Assembly: GCA_963740675.1 (NCBI GenBank)
Contig: CAVUFS010000001.1
Location: forward strand, 806,001 to 870,000
Origin: CAIKMD01 sp963740675
GTDB taxonomy: Bacteria; Pseudomonadota; Alphaproteobacteria; ATCC43930; CGMCC-115725
Length of the DNA: 64,000 nt
Direction of reading: 5' to 3'
Shown: positions 26,779 through 35,527 of the stretch, piece after piece
How the letters are laid out: every line of letters starts with the position of its first letter
Numbering within the stretch: position 1 is the stretch's first letter
Notes under the pieces: generated by a model
Database searches by the model: none
What the model saw: the letters and a program-made list of their open reading frames with translations, nothing else
What the model was told of the DNA's origin: nothing
Made by a program: the position numbers and the translations under genes

Positions 26779-27029
26779 CGATCTTCTCCGAAAGTGAATT
26801 GCCGCAGCGCGTTTGCGCTACGGGTCAAAGGGCTCCGGGTGGATGGGGACCGGGGTTGGGCTCACACGAGCATAACGGCGGTGGCCAACCCAAGGGTCGA
26901 TTGACCTAGAGAGGATAGAGGGAGATGGCCCCCGGTTCAACGCCCGGATTTCGTCCGTTTCGGGGGTAACATGCATAAGGCGACTCACCCGAGCCGCCGA
27001 TGGCGAGGCCGGGGTATTTATGAAGGATA

Positions 27030-27218
27030 TCAGGCCAGTTCGGTCTCGACCGCCATGCGCTCATGCCCGTCCATCAGCGAGCGGATGCGGTATTGGCGCA
27101 AGCCGTGCTCGCTCGGCATCAATCGCACGATTTCGAAACGGCCCAATGGCTTGAGGCGGGTTTCTCCGGCAACGAGCTCGACCGATTGGCCGAGTTTGAA
27201 CTTGTAGGAATCCACCAT
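27030..27218 (-). CDS. Small conserved protein downstream of rpsU
   Basis: 62 residues, MVDSYKFKLGQSVELVAGET then RLKPLGRFEIVRLMPSEHGL and RQYRIRSLMDGHERMAVETE. It resembles a small SH3-like beta barrel. A 35-base gap separates it from rpsU and both read on the minus strand, so they may share a transcript. GGAGGG lies upstream of ATG 27218. Confidence 0.7.
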   Translation of the reverse strand: MVDSYKFKLGQSVELVAGETRLKPLGRFEIVRLMPSEHGLRQYRIRSLMDGHERMAVETELA

Positions 27219-27253
27219 GCTGCCCTCCATTGCGCTGCGACCACCCCCTCCGA

Positions 27254-27457
27254 TCAATACCCTTCGCGCTCCATACGCTTGCGCATCGCCTTGCGATAAC
27301 GCCGCACGGCCTCGGCTTTCTCGCGCGCGCGGCGTTCCGACGGCTTCTCATAGGTCCGCCGCCGCTTCATCTCGCGGAAGGTACCTTCGCGCTGCATCTT
27401 CTTCTTGAGGATGCGCAGCGCACCGTCGATGTTGTTATCGCGGACAAAAACCTGCAT
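27254..27457 (-). CDS. rpsU: 30S ribosomal protein S21
   Basis: 67 residues with the S21 core MQVFVRDNNIDGALRILKKK, MQREGTFREMKRRRTYEKPS and a basic C terminus. S21 sits at the anti-Shine-Dalgarno platform and affects initiation. Its neighbours cspA and infA also act at translation initiation. Confidence 0.95.
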   Translation of the reverse strand: MQVFVRDNNIDGALRILKKKMQREGTFREMKRRRTYEKPSERRAREKAEAVRRYRKAMRKRMEREGY

Positions 27458-27501
27458 CGAGAAATCCTTGACTGGAGGGCGTATGGCCAAAACACGAAGC
27501 G

Positions 27502-27522
27502 GCGCGAGGGATTCCCTCGCGC
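27502..27522. repeat. Near-continuous 10-bp inverted repeat upstream of rpsU
   Basis: GCGCGAGGGA and TCCCTCGCGC are separated by a single base. It lies 45 bases upstream of rpsU and 157 bases downstream of the SPFH gene on the same strand. It could be a terminator stem without a clear U-run or an rpsU leader element. Confidence 0.5.
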
Positions 27523-27678
27523 GGTGCGACTTCTGACTTCTGGCAATGCGAAAGTCCCGACAGCCAGATCTGCGGGCGGCTGGATAACGGCGCTTACGCC
27601 GGAATATGAAATGAATATGGCCCTTTACGCGGCTCTTTTCAATGGAGGCAGGGAGGCAGCGAGGAGCGGACTGTGGGC

Positions 27679-28593
27679 TCAGCCGCTCGCTTCCTCGCCG
27701 GTAATCACTGATTTGGTGAGTTGATCGGCGATTTCGGTCATGCCGGACGGCGTGTGCGGCATCAGGATCACCTTCGAGCCGGCGGCGATGCCGATCTCCT
27801 TCATCGTGTCGAAGTACTGCGTCATCAGCACGAGGCGCAGCACATCGCCGGCATTGACGCCGGTCGCTTCCTGGAACTGCTTCACTGATTCGCGCAGGCC
27901 CTCGACGATCGCCTTGCGCTGATTGGCGATGCCTTCGCCTTGCAGGCGTTTCAATTCGGCCTCGGCCTCGGCGTTCTTCACGGTGAGGGTCTTGTTGGCC
28001 TCGCCCTTGGCCTGCGCCGCGACTTGTAGCCGGCTCTGCGCCTGGATCTCGTTCATCGCCGCCTTGACGTTCTCGGCTGGGTCGACATCGGTGACGAGCG
28101 CGCCCATCACTTCCCAGCCGAACATCTTCATCGTGTCGTCGAGATGCTCTTTCACCGCGGCGGCGATGTCGTCTTTCTTCTCGAACACCTCATCGAGGTT
28201 GAGTGTTGGCACTTTCGCGCGCACCACATCGAGCACATAAGAGGTGAGCTGCTTCTGATCGTCGGTGAGTTGGTAATAGGTGTCGGCGGCGTGATCCGGG
28301 ATCGCACGGTATTGCACTGCGACCGGCACTTTGACGAAGACGTTATCCTTGGTCTTGGTCTCGACCATGACGATCAGTTGCTGCACGCGCAGCTCGACTT
28401 TCCAGACGCGCTTGTCGATGATCGGCCATTTGAAATTGAGGCCGGGATCGGCGAGGTGATGGAATTTGCCAAGCCGCTCGACCACCTCTTTGGTCTGTTG
28501 ATGCACGACGAAGAGGCTCGATTTGAACATGCTGAGCACAATGATCAGCCCGAAGATGCTGGCGATAATCGTGAACGGCGTCTGGTAATCCAT
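27679..28593 (-). CDS. SPFH/Band 7 membrane protein (HflC/stomatin-like)
   Basis: 304 residues: one N-terminal membrane helix (TIIASIFGLIIVLSMF, about 7-22), an SPFH domain (QTKEVVERLGKFHHLADPGL through VLDVVRAKVPTLNLDEVFEK) and an Ala/Glu-rich flotillin-like coiled coil (about 185-240). Such proteins form large membrane assemblies that organise proteases or transport. No NfeD-type partner or hflK is next to it, so it is not a classical operon member. Confidence 0.85.
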   Translation of the reverse strand: MDYQTPFTIIASIFGLIIVLSMFKSSLFVVHQQTKEVVERLGKFHHLADPGLNFKWPIIDKRVWKVELRVQQLIVMVETKTKDNVFVKVPVAVQYRAIPDHAADTYYQLTDDQKQLTSYVLDVVRAKVPTLNLDEVFEKKDDIAAAVKEHLDDTMKMFGWEVMGALVTDVDPAENVKAAMNEIQAQSRLQVAAQAKGEANKTLTVKNAEAEAELKRLQGEGIANQRKAIVEGLRESVKQFQEATGVNAGDVLRLVLMTQYFDTMKEIGIAAGSKVILMPHTPSGMTEIADQLTKSVITGEEASG

Positions 28594-28673
28594 CAATTCC
28601 CCCGCAAATTGATCGCATTTGCCGGATCATTGCTCCGGCCGTGCGATGATGCCAGTCCAGGATTGCGCATCCG

Positions 28674-29144
28674 TTACGATGCGGGATTCGTGCGCCGGCG
28701 TGCCGCCTGGATGAGCTTGTCGAGCGCTTGCAGAAATTGCGAGCGGTCGGATTTCGAGAACGGCGCCGCACCGCCGCCGGTCATGCCGAGCTCGCGCAGA
28801 TGGCGCGAGACTTCGCGGCCGGCGAGCGCGTTGCCGATATTGTCCTTGGTCCAGATCTTGCCGTTCGGCGCTAGTGCGAAGGCATCCTTCGCCAGGCAGC
28901 GCGATGCCAGCGGGATGTCGGCCGTCACGCAGATATCCGCGGCGCCAACATGCTCGGCGATCCAGTGATCCGCCGCGTCCGCGCCGTCGGTGACCGTGAT
29001 CATGGCGATATTGGGATTCGGTGACGGCCGGATGGGACGCGAGCCGTTCGAGACGACGAAGACCCTAAGGTTCAGCCGCTCGGCGACGCGATAGACTTCG
29101 TCGCGAACGGGACAGGCATCGGCATCGATATAGATTTCGGTCAT
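28674..29144 (-). CDS. YaiI/YqxD (DUF188) family protein
   Basis: 156 residues. PIN-like start IYIDADACPVRDEVYRVAER with clustered acids, then SNGSRPIRPS, DAADHWIAEHVGAADICVTA and GKIWTKDNIGNALAGREVSR, which define the family. Likely a nuclease-type fold; no substrate is known. The start overlaps the preceding stop (ATGA) at 29141-29144. Confidence 0.9.
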   Translation of the reverse strand: MTEIYIDADACPVRDEVYRVAERLNLRVFVVSNGSRPIRPSPNPNIAMITVTDGADAADHWIAEHVGAADICVTADIPLASRCLAKDAFALAPNGKIWTKDNIGNALAGREVSRHLRELGMTGGGAAPFSKSDRSQFLQALDKLIQAARRRTNPAS

Positions 29145-29548
29145 CGTTTGCGTCGTTCGGGCGTGCGGGCTTTCTCGCTTGGCTTTGTCCGCGATTGCTT
29201 GGCTGCCGCGGCCCGCTTGGGCTTGTAAGGGCTTGCGGGATTGACGTCGAGATCGACGATCTCGACGCAGCCTTGCGGCTGGGTATGGCTCGACCCGCTA
29301 TGCCAGGGACCGTCGCGCAGCGTGGCCTCTCGAACCTTGGCGAGCCACAAGCAGCGCCACTCGCCGCCGGGCGGCAAGCCGGAATTGCTGCTGCCGCCGA
29401 ATTGAAAGGTCAGCGCTTTCTCATCGCCACGCGAATGGCCGAGGATGATCGGGCAAAGCTCGCGCGGATGGCCTTCATAGACACAAACGATCTGCCGGCG
29501 CTCGATGATGGCGCGCGCGAAAAGATCGTAGATCGGCGAATTCGCCAT
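29141..29548 (-). CDS. WYL-like domain protein (hypothetical)
   Basis: 135 residues. IYDLFARAIIERRQIVCVYE followed by HPRELCPIILGHSRGDEKAL resembles the start of a WYL-type ligand-binding fold without a helix-turn-helix. The C terminus is Lys/Arg-rich. Translationally coupled to the YaiI gene. Function unknown. Confidence 0.65.
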   Translation of the reverse strand: MANSPIYDLFARAIIERRQIVCVYEGHPRELCPIILGHSRGDEKALTFQFGGSSNSGLPPGGEWRCLWLAKVREATLRDGPWHSGSSHTQPQGCVEIVDLDVNPASPYKPKRAAAAKQSRTKPSEKARTPERRKR

Positions 29549-29562
29549 CGCCCTGCGGGTAG

Positions 29563-30585
29563 CTACTCCCGTCCCGGTAAGATCGTCGCGTAACGCTTGT
29601 CGATCAGCACCGAGGCTTTGAGGTCGCCCTTCACCTGGCCTTGCGATTTATACCAATCGATCTGGTGCTGCACGTCATGGGCGTCGAGCCGCGTCTCGGC
29701 ATCGACATAGGAAATGCCGGGCTTCAATTCCGCCGGCGTCTGGCCGATATACTTGGAAAGGATCGCCAGCATCGCGTCGGTGCCGGGCCCGTCCTGGCGT
29801 TTCTCGCCGGGACCGGTCACCGCGTCGTGATAGTCCTTCGCGCCGTGGCGATACGCGGTGAGGAATCGCTTCAGCATGTCGCCGCGATTATCGGCCGTCT
29901 TGGTCGAGACGAAGATCGCGCCGAGCTGATAGGTCGCCTCGTCGCCGACATAGCCCAAAAGCTTCGCGTCGCCGCGCTGCACGACCGGCAACACCGCGGC
30001 CGCCGGCCCGACGCCGGCATCGGCCTGGTTGCCCTTGATCGCGCTGACGATATTGGTCACCGATTGCAGCGGCAGGAAGTGCACGCTGTCGAGGCTGAAG
30101 CCATATTTCTCGCTTAACAGCACGATGCAGTATTGCGGCGATCCGCCGATCGTCGTGATCCCGATCGCGTGACCGCCGAGATCCTTATAGGATTTGAGGC
30201 CGGAATCCCACGCGTGGTTCGAGACGATGACGGTGTTGTTCTGGAAGGTCGGCACGTCGGCGCTCTGTGCCGCCACCACGCGCATCGCGCCTTGCGACGC
30301 CATGTTGTAGAGGCCGCCGGTCAGCGCGGTCGAGCCAAGATCGACATCGCCGCTCACCGTCGCCACCGCGATCGGCAAGGCACCGTCGAAAAAGACGAGC
30401 TCGACGGTCAGATTCTCGGCGGCGAAATAGCCGCGATCCTGCGCGACGAAGATGCCGCCATTGCCGGCCGTCTTGAGCAGGCCGAGCTTGATGTTCTCGG
30501 CCTGAGCGGTTCCTGCGTCGCCGAGCATCAGCGCCAGCGGCGCCAGCAGGATCGCAAGCGCCGCGCCGATGCCTCGGAGCGTCAT
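29563..30585 (-). CDS. NMT1/THI5-type ABC transporter substrate-binding protein (paralogue 1)
   Basis: 340 residues with a signal peptide (cut after AGTAQA) and a type II periplasmic-binding fold: KLGLLKTAGNGGIFVAQDRG, YFAAENLTVELVFFDGALPI, GSTALTGGLYNMASQGAMRV. It shares a distinctive C terminus with the proteins at 42035 and 43056 (YVDAETRLDAHDVQHQIDWY and a final DKRYATILPGRE). No cognate permease adjoins it. It may bind an aromatic or thiamine-precursor-like ligand, but the ligand is unknown. Confidence 0.85.
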   Translation of the reverse strand: MTLRGIGAALAILLAPLALMLGDAGTAQAENIKLGLLKTAGNGGIFVAQDRGYFAAENLTVELVFFDGALPIAVATVSGDVDLGSTALTGGLYNMASQGAMRVVAAQSADVPTFQNNTVIVSNHAWDSGLKSYKDLGGHAIGITTIGGSPQYCIVLLSEKYGFSLDSVHFLPLQSVTNIVSAIKGNQADAGVGPAAAVLPVVQRGDAKLLGYVGDEATYQLGAIFVSTKTADNRGDMLKRFLTAYRHGAKDYHDAVTGPGEKRQDGPGTDAMLAILSKYIGQTPAELKPGISYVDAETRLDAHDVQHQIDWYKSQGQVKGDLKASVLIDKRYATILPGRE

Positions 30586-30597
30586 GGCCGCGCCTGC

Positions 30598-30702
30598 TTA
30601 GCCGTTGGCGCGCTTGCGTTGGCGCTTACGCCAAGCTTTCAGCTTGCCCTTCCGCTTGTTGGCGCGCTCTCGTTGGCTTTTGGCGCGAGCGTTCTTTTGC
30701 AT
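30598..30702 (-). CDS. Highly basic 34-residue microprotein
   Basis: Sequence runs MQKNARAKSQRERANKRKGK then LKAWRKRQRKRANG; 16 of 34 residues are Lys or Arg. AAGGA lies about 9 bases upstream of the ATG. It is in the 139-base gap between the M24 gene and the binding protein, on their strand, with 12 bases to the latter start. The charge suggests RNA or ribosome binding. It could be a chance frame, but the codon pattern, ribosome-binding site and spacing favour a gene. Confidence 0.55.
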   Translation of the reverse strand: MQKNARAKSQRERANKRKGKLKAWRKRQRKRANG

Positions 30703-30724
30703 TGTTTTGATTCCTTGTGTCTGA

Positions 30725-31957
30725 CTATTGCTTGTGGGTGACCGTGGTCGGGATCTGGTTAAGCTCTTCGCAGCCGGTGGCGGTTACGACCATGGTGCTG
30801 CCGATATTGACGCGATGCCGGTCAATACAGGCATTCGGCTCGAAAGCGAAGACCATCCCTTCTTCTAATACCGCATCGCGCACGCGCCAATCCATCGTGC
30901 CCTGGAAACGCACGCCCTGGGCGGCGAGGTTGGGCGCGTTGACGGCGCTACGGCCCATCAGGAAATGCGGGCCGACGGAATGGAGGAGCGGCGTATAGGA
31001 CCAGCAGCCCGCGGCTTTCAGCGGCTCTTCCATGATCTTGGTGAGATCGCTGAATTTCATGCCGGGCTTCATCGCCTTGACGCCGGCGTCATAGCATTCG
31101 CGCGCGACGCGCTCGCATTTGAGGTTAATGTCGTCGAGCGGGTCGCAGGCGACAGTCATTTGCACCTGGACCTCCTGATTGCCGCACATCGGCATCAACT
31201 CGGCCTGCATCAGATCGCCGCGTTGCAGTACTCGCGGCGCCTCGCCGCGCGTCGTCCAGCGCGGCGGACCCCAGGACAGCGTCGCCGGCCCGGAATTCAG
31301 CACGATCATCGGATAGCGCATGCCGATGCCGAAGCGCAGCATCTCGGCCGTCGCTTCGGCCATGATCACTTCCTCGCCGACACCGGGCCCCGCGACTTCG
31401 GCGACCGCCTTGCACGCAGCCTCGGCGGCTTGCGCGGCATAGCGCACCTGCGCCAGCTCTTCCTTCGACTTGACCAACATCATGTGGCTGAATTCTTCCG
31501 AGATATCCTCGAAGCTCGCTTTCGGCAGCGCGGTCGAGAATTGCGCCCAGAAGGTCGCGGGAATGCCGCCCCATGTTTCGGTCGGCGCCTGCGACGTCAG
31601 ACCGACCACGCCGAGCTTGGCATCGTCGAGATATTTCTCGGCGACGATCTCGGCGACCGCCTCGCCGCTGGTCGCGACGCGCTGATCCTCGACCCAGAGC
31701 TTCTCGCCGCGCTCGGCCGACCAGAGCGCGCGCAGCACGCGCAGATGCGCCCAGGTAACGGTGACCGGTTCGCCTTCGAGCGGGAAAAGGACGCAGCCCT
31801 CGTTGTAATCGTCGCTGATGTAACTCTCATACATCTCGCGCGTGCGGAAGCCGGCGATCAGCAGGCCGTCGAGGTCATGCTCCCGCATCAGGTCACGCGT
31901 CCGCTGCCAGCGGCGGTCGCGCTCGGCAAAGGAAAGGGTCGGTGGTTGAACGCCCAT
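30725..31957 (-). CDS. Creatinase-like M24 (Xaa-Pro peptidase-fold) protein lacking metal ligands
   Basis: 410 residues: an N-terminal creatinase domain (to about residue 150) and a pita-bread M24 domain. The expected metal-binding region reads GDLMQAELMPMCGNQEVQVQ (247-266), where the two Asp ligands are replaced. His326 (LLHSVGPH) and Glu373 (FAFEPN) survive, and the last Glu ligand is missing in VNIGSTMVV. Creatinase itself hydrolyses creatine without metal, so a metal-free hydrolase on a small nitrogen compound is possible. Neighbour to the NMT1-type binding protein on the same strand. Confidence 0.82.
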   Translation of the reverse strand: MGVQPPTLSFAERDRRWQRTRDLMREHDLDGLLIAGFRTREMYESYISDDYNEGCVLFPLEGEPVTVTWAHLRVLRALWSAERGEKLWVEDQRVATSGEAVAEIVAEKYLDDAKLGVVGLTSQAPTETWGGIPATFWAQFSTALPKASFEDISEEFSHMMLVKSKEELAQVRYAAQAAEAACKAVAEVAGPGVGEEVIMAEATAEMLRFGIGMRYPMIVLNSGPATLSWGPPRWTTRGEAPRVLQRGDLMQAELMPMCGNQEVQVQMTVACDPLDDINLKCERVARECYDAGVKAMKPGMKFSDLTKIMEEPLKAAGCWSYTPLLHSVGPHFLMGRSAVNAPNLAAQGVRFQGTMDWRVRDAVLEEGMVFAFEPNACIDRHRVNIGSTMVVTATGCEELNQIPTTVTHKQ

Positions 31958-32051
31958 CTGCTGCTCCCTTAAGGATTTTCCGCGCGGCGGAGAATTTCAT
32001 CTTTCGCGCCCCGCGGCAAGCTGGAATGGCGCGAAAGAGCGCCGCAAAACG

Positions 32052-32083
32052 AAACGGGCAGCCGTGTTAACCGCTGCCCGTTT
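32052..32083 (-). terminator. Intrinsic terminator after the secreted-protein gene
   Basis: AAACGGGCAGC and GCTGCCCGTTT form an 11-bp stem with a 10-base loop. Read on the minus strand it follows the stop at 32105 by about 20 bases and ends in TTTCGTTTTG. A run of six T on the plus strand makes it possibly bidirectional. Confidence 0.8.
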
Positions 32084-32104
32084 TTTCCCGCGATTGAACG
32101 AAAA

Positions 32105-32518
32105 CTAAAGTGGGGGGCGGGGGCAGCCCGGTACCGCGGGCCCATGATAATCGGTGCCGCCCGGGCGGTTCTGATGCAGCGCGTCGGCGCACTGCACGTG
32201 GTGACGCGTCTTATGGGCGCTGGCGGGATGCGCCGCGGCGCGCTTGTCGGCCTCGGCCGAGCGCGTCGCGTAATGATTGACCTGGCCGAGTTCGGAGACG
32301 CAGTGGCGCTCGTCGCCCGCATCGGCGGCGCGCTTGGCGGCGTTGAGATGCTGCTGCGCGGCGCTGGTATTGGGGCCTGGACGCAGCTTATCGACGAAGC
32401 GCTGCGCATCGGGAATCTGCGAGCAGGTGATCTGCGGTGTTGCGGCATGGGTGAGGGGTGAGCCCGTGAGCAGGAACGCCGCAGCTGCGGCGGCAATGGC
32501 GATGGAAATCACGCGCAT
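32105..32518 (-). CDS. Secreted protein of unknown function
   Basis: 137 residues with a signal peptide (MRVISIAIAAAAAAFLLTGS, cut after THA). The mature part has three to four Cys (TCSQIPDAQ, ERHCVSELG, HVQCADALH, PGCPRPP) and is rich in His and Ala. No domain recognised. It has its own terminator downstream. The 239-base gap upstream to 32757 shows nothing more than likely promoters for the two divergent genes. Confidence 0.7.
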   Translation of the reverse strand: MRVISIAIAAAAAAFLLTGSPLTHAATPQITCSQIPDAQRFVDKLRPGPNTSAAQQHLNAAKRAADAGDERHCVSELGQVNHYATRSAEADKRAAAHPASAHKTRHHVQCADALHQNRPGGTDYHGPAVPGCPRPPL

Positions 32519-32757
32519 GAGATTATTGTCTCCCAGAGAGAGTTTATGGCGAGTCCCAAGGAGGGCCACGCTAAGCCGTACGGATGCTGGTTTCGTGGAA
32601 GGATTGCGGCTTAATTTCGGCACGCACGCGTTGTCGCCCGACTTTACACAGCGCGCCGTGGCGGATGGTTAATTTCCGCTAAGCCTTTGATGTCGCGGGT
32701 ATGGCCTATTTGTTGCCTTTTCATCGGCAGTTCCTCGTTTTTGTCAGGAGAAGACCG

Positions 32758-33024
32758 ATGATCCGCCGTACCGCCGCCAAGCCCAGCATCATGAGTCGCG
32801 CCTTCGGCCACGCTGTCGGCGTGCTCGGTGCCGTGATGGGCCTCAACGCCGTCGCCACGTCGATCGACCCGCATTACCTGCATCTCTTTCCATTGAGCGA
32901 CACCGGCATCCAGCAGACCTCGGCGGCGCTGATCAGCGTCGGCCTGATCGCGCTGGCGGCATGGCTTGTCACTGCGCGCGGCCGGGCGGCGAGCGCCAAG
33001 ATCGATCCGCCGGAAACCCGCTGA
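32758..33024 (+). CDS. Small membrane protein of unknown function
   Basis: 88 residues with two hydrophobic helices (about 15-33 and 56-75) and a basic C terminus. CAGGAG precedes ATG 32758. It is followed 45 bases later by a glycosyltransferase. Confidence 0.6.
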   Translation: MIRRTAAKPSIMSRAFGHAVGVLGAVMGLNAVATSIDPHYLHLFPLSDTGIQQTSAALISVGLIALAAWLVTARGRAASAKIDPPETR

Positions 33025-33068
33025 GCGCATCCGCGCGTTCGATCAACAAAAACCAACGGGCGATCCGC

Positions 33069-34211
33069 ATGCGCATTCTTTTCGTCACTCATTCCGCCTT
33101 CCTGCCTGAGATCAAGCGCGGGCAGGAGCGCAACACCGACCAGCTCTGCAAGGCACTGATGAAGCGCGGGCATCAGCCCGCGGTCGTATCGGGACTCATC
33201 TCGTCGGGTCTCGTCGGCAAATGGGCCAGCCTGCGCACGAAGATCGGCGAGCGTCGCCGTGCGGTCGTCGATCGTTTCGCCGGCTATCCGATCTATCGCA
33301 GTTGGGATGTCGATTTCGCCTTCGATAGCGTGCTCGCGGATTTCGCGCCCGATATCGTCGTCGTGCAGTCTTGGGTGCATACGGTTCAGCATTGTGTCGC
33401 GCGCGAGCTGCCGGTGGTTTATTACGTCCATGCCGCGAACGAGCCGCCCGATCCTGGCTCCGCGCGTGTTCGGCAAGAGACGCTGTGGCTCACCGTCTCG
33501 CAATTCGCTGCGCGCCATAACGGCGCGCATGGCGTGAACTTCCACGTCATCCCGCCGCTGGTTGAGCCGGCGCGCTATCGGCTCTCCCAACATGAGCGCC
33601 GCCACGCGACCTTCATCGGCTTGCAGAATTTCAAAGGCGGCGAGCTTGTCGTGAAGCTGGCGCGCGCCTGTCCCGAGATTCCGTTCTTAATTTTTGACAA
33701 TGTCGATCGCAACCTGCCGCAATGGCCGGGCATGACCGGCGCCGAGTTGCGCGCAGCGGCCGAGGCCTTGCCGAATGTCACCATCCGTCCGGCCGCCAAA
33801 GACGTCGACGCGATCTATGGCTCGACGAAAGTGCTGCTTGCGCCGAGCCGCTATCACGAGGCCTGGGGACGTGTGGCCAGCGAAGCGCAGATCAACGGCA
33901 TCCCGGTGCTGGCGAGCAATCGCGGCGGCCTGCCTGAAGCGGTCGGCCCCGGGGGCATCTGTCTCGATTACGACGCGCCGATCGAGCTCTGGGCCTCGCA
34001 TCTCGAAGCGATGTGGAACGACGACGCGTATTACGCATCGCTCTCCGAAAAAGCATTGGCGCATGCGGCACGGCCCGACTTCCAGCCCGACGCGATCATC
34101 AATCGCTTCGTCGATCTGATCGAAGCGCGTGCTGCCGGCGTGATCGTTCCGGCGCCGCGACTGCCGCGCGATGCGGCTGTCGCCGAGGCCGTGGAGTCGA
34201 TGTTGGCTTAG
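33069..34211 (+). CDS. Glycosyltransferase family 4-like protein (GT-B fold)
   Basis: 380 residues. MRILFVTHSAFLPEIKRGQE gives the N-terminal Rossmann domain; the C-terminal nucleotide-sugar region has HATFIGLQNFKGG, KVLLAPSRYHEAWGRVASEA with the E-x7-E type motif, and GIPVLASNRGGLPEAV. Acts on a lipid- or sugar-linked acceptor that cannot be named. No other glycan genes flank it. Confidence 0.85.
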   Translation: MRILFVTHSAFLPEIKRGQERNTDQLCKALMKRGHQPAVVSGLISSGLVGKWASLRTKIGERRRAVVDRFAGYPIYRSWDVDFAFDSVLADFAPDIVVVQSWVHTVQHCVARELPVVYYVHAANEPPDPGSARVRQETLWLTVSQFAARHNGAHGVNFHVIPPLVEPARYRLSQHERRHATFIGLQNFKGGELVVKLARACPEIPFLIFDNVDRNLPQWPGMTGAELRAAAEALPNVTIRPAAKDVDAIYGSTKVLLAPSRYHEAWGRVASEAQINGIPVLASNRGGLPEAVGPGGICLDYDAPIELWASHLEAMWNDDAYYASLSEKALAHAARPDFQPDAIINRFVDLIEARAAGVIVPAPRLPRDAAVAEAVESMLA

Positions 34212-34259
34212 TGGGGGCGAAGCCAAGGGTACGAAATTCGGATCGGCACATTATCCCTG

Positions 34260-34325
34260 TCGTCATGCCCGCGAAAGCGGGCATCCAGTGGTTGTTCTGG
34301 ACCCCCGCTTTCGCGGGGGTGACGA
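34260..34325. repeat. REP-like intergenic palindrome
   Basis: Two GC-rich hairpins, GCCCGC-GAAA-GCGGGC and CCCCCGC-TTTC-GCGGGGG, face each other and the ends TCGTCA and TGACGA pair, so the element is palindromic overall. It lies between convergent genes. This resembles dispersed alphaproteobacterial repeats, but only one copy is in the window. Confidence 0.75.
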
Positions 34326-34353
34326 TAAAGGTTTGATCTAATAAATCAGGACT

Positions 34354-35526
34354 CTAATACGACCGCGGCAGGCCGAGAACATGCTCGGCGATATAGGCGA
34401 GGATGAGGTTGGTCGAGACCGGCGCGATCGAGAAGAGCCGCGTCTCGCGCCATTTGCGCTCGACATCGTATTCGCGCGCCAGGCCGAAGCCGCCATGCGT
34501 CTGCAGGCAGGCTTCGCCCGCATGCCATGACGCATCGGCGGCAAGCAGCTTCGCCATATTGGCTTCGGCGCCGCAGGCCGCACCGTTGTCGAACAGCGCC
34601 GCCGCTTTGCGCACCATGAGATCGGCGGCTTCGGTCTCGGCGAAAGCGCGCGCGATCGGAAATTGCACGCCCTGATTCTGGCCGATCGGCCGCTCGAAGA
34701 CGATGCGGCTCTTGGCATACTCCGTCGCGGTGCGGATGAACCAGCGCGCATCGCCCAGCGCTTCCGAGGCGATGAGGATGCGCTCGGCATTCATCCCGTC
34801 GAGGATATAGCGGAAGCCTTTGCCTTCCTCGCCGATGCGGTTCTCGGCCGGCACTTTCAGCCCATCGAAGAACAATTCGGTGGTGTTGTGATTGATCATC
34901 GCCGGCAGCTTCTTGATCTCGAGCCCGTTTCCGAGACTGGCGCGAATATCGACGATGAACACCGAAAGCCCGTCGCCGCGGCGCTGCACCTTGTCGGCCG
35001 GCGTGGTGCGCGCCAGCAACAGCATCAGATCGGATTGCAGCGCGCGCGATGTCCAGACTTTCTGGCCGGTGACGACGTAGTGATCGCCGTGACGTTCGGC
35101 GCGGGTTTTGAGCTGTGTCGTGTCGGTGCCGGTTGACGGCTCGGTGACGCCGAAAGCCTGTAGTCGCAATTCGCCCGATGCGATTTTCGGCAGGATCGCC
35201 TGCTTCTGCGCCTCGCTGCCATGCCGCAGCAACGTGCCCATGATATAGAGCTGTGCGTGGCAGGCGGCGGCGTTGCAACCGGCGGCGTGAATCTCTTCGA
35301 GGATCACGCTCGCGGCACGCAAGGGCAGGCCGGCGCCGCCATAGGCTTCGGGAATAAGCGCGGCGAGATAGCCCGCTTCCGTCAGCGCTTTGACGAAAGC
35401 GTCGGGATATTCCTGCCGCTCGTCGAGTCCGCGCCAATAGACGCCGGGAAAACCTTCGCAGATCTTCCGTACCCCGGCGCGGATCTCGGGGTAATCCTCG
35501 CCGAGCGCGAGTGTCGCGTCGGCCAT
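34354..35526 (-). CDS. Acyl-CoA dehydrogenase
   Basis: 390 residues. FAD-binding signatures are visible: GVTEPSTGTDTTQLKTRAER, GQKVWTSRALQSDLMLLLAR, the hinge GMNAERILIASEALGDARW and the C-terminal HGGFGLAREYDVERKWRETR. It oxidises an acyl-CoA to the 2-enoyl-CoA and passes electrons to ETF. The enoyl-CoA hydratase gene lies one base upstream on the same strand. Start ATG 35526 is chosen from family length. Confidence 0.9.
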   Translation of the reverse strand: MADATLALGEDYPEIRAGVRKICEGFPGVYWRGLDERQEYPDAFVKALTEAGYLAALIPEAYGGAGLPLRAASVILEEIHAAGCNAAACHAQLYIMGTLLRHGSEAQKQAILPKIASGELRLQAFGVTEPSTGTDTTQLKTRAERHGDHYVVTGQKVWTSRALQSDLMLLLARTTPADKVQRRGDGLSVFIVDIRASLGNGLEIKKLPAMINHNTTELFFDGLKVPAENRIGEEGKGFRYILDGMNAERILIASEALGDARWFIRTATEYAKSRIVFERPIGQNQGVQFPIARAFAETEAADLMVRKAAALFDNGAACGAEANMAKLLAADASWHAGEACLQTHGGFGLAREYDVERKWRETRLFSIAPVSTNLILAYIAEHVLGLPRSY

Positions 35527-35527
35527 G

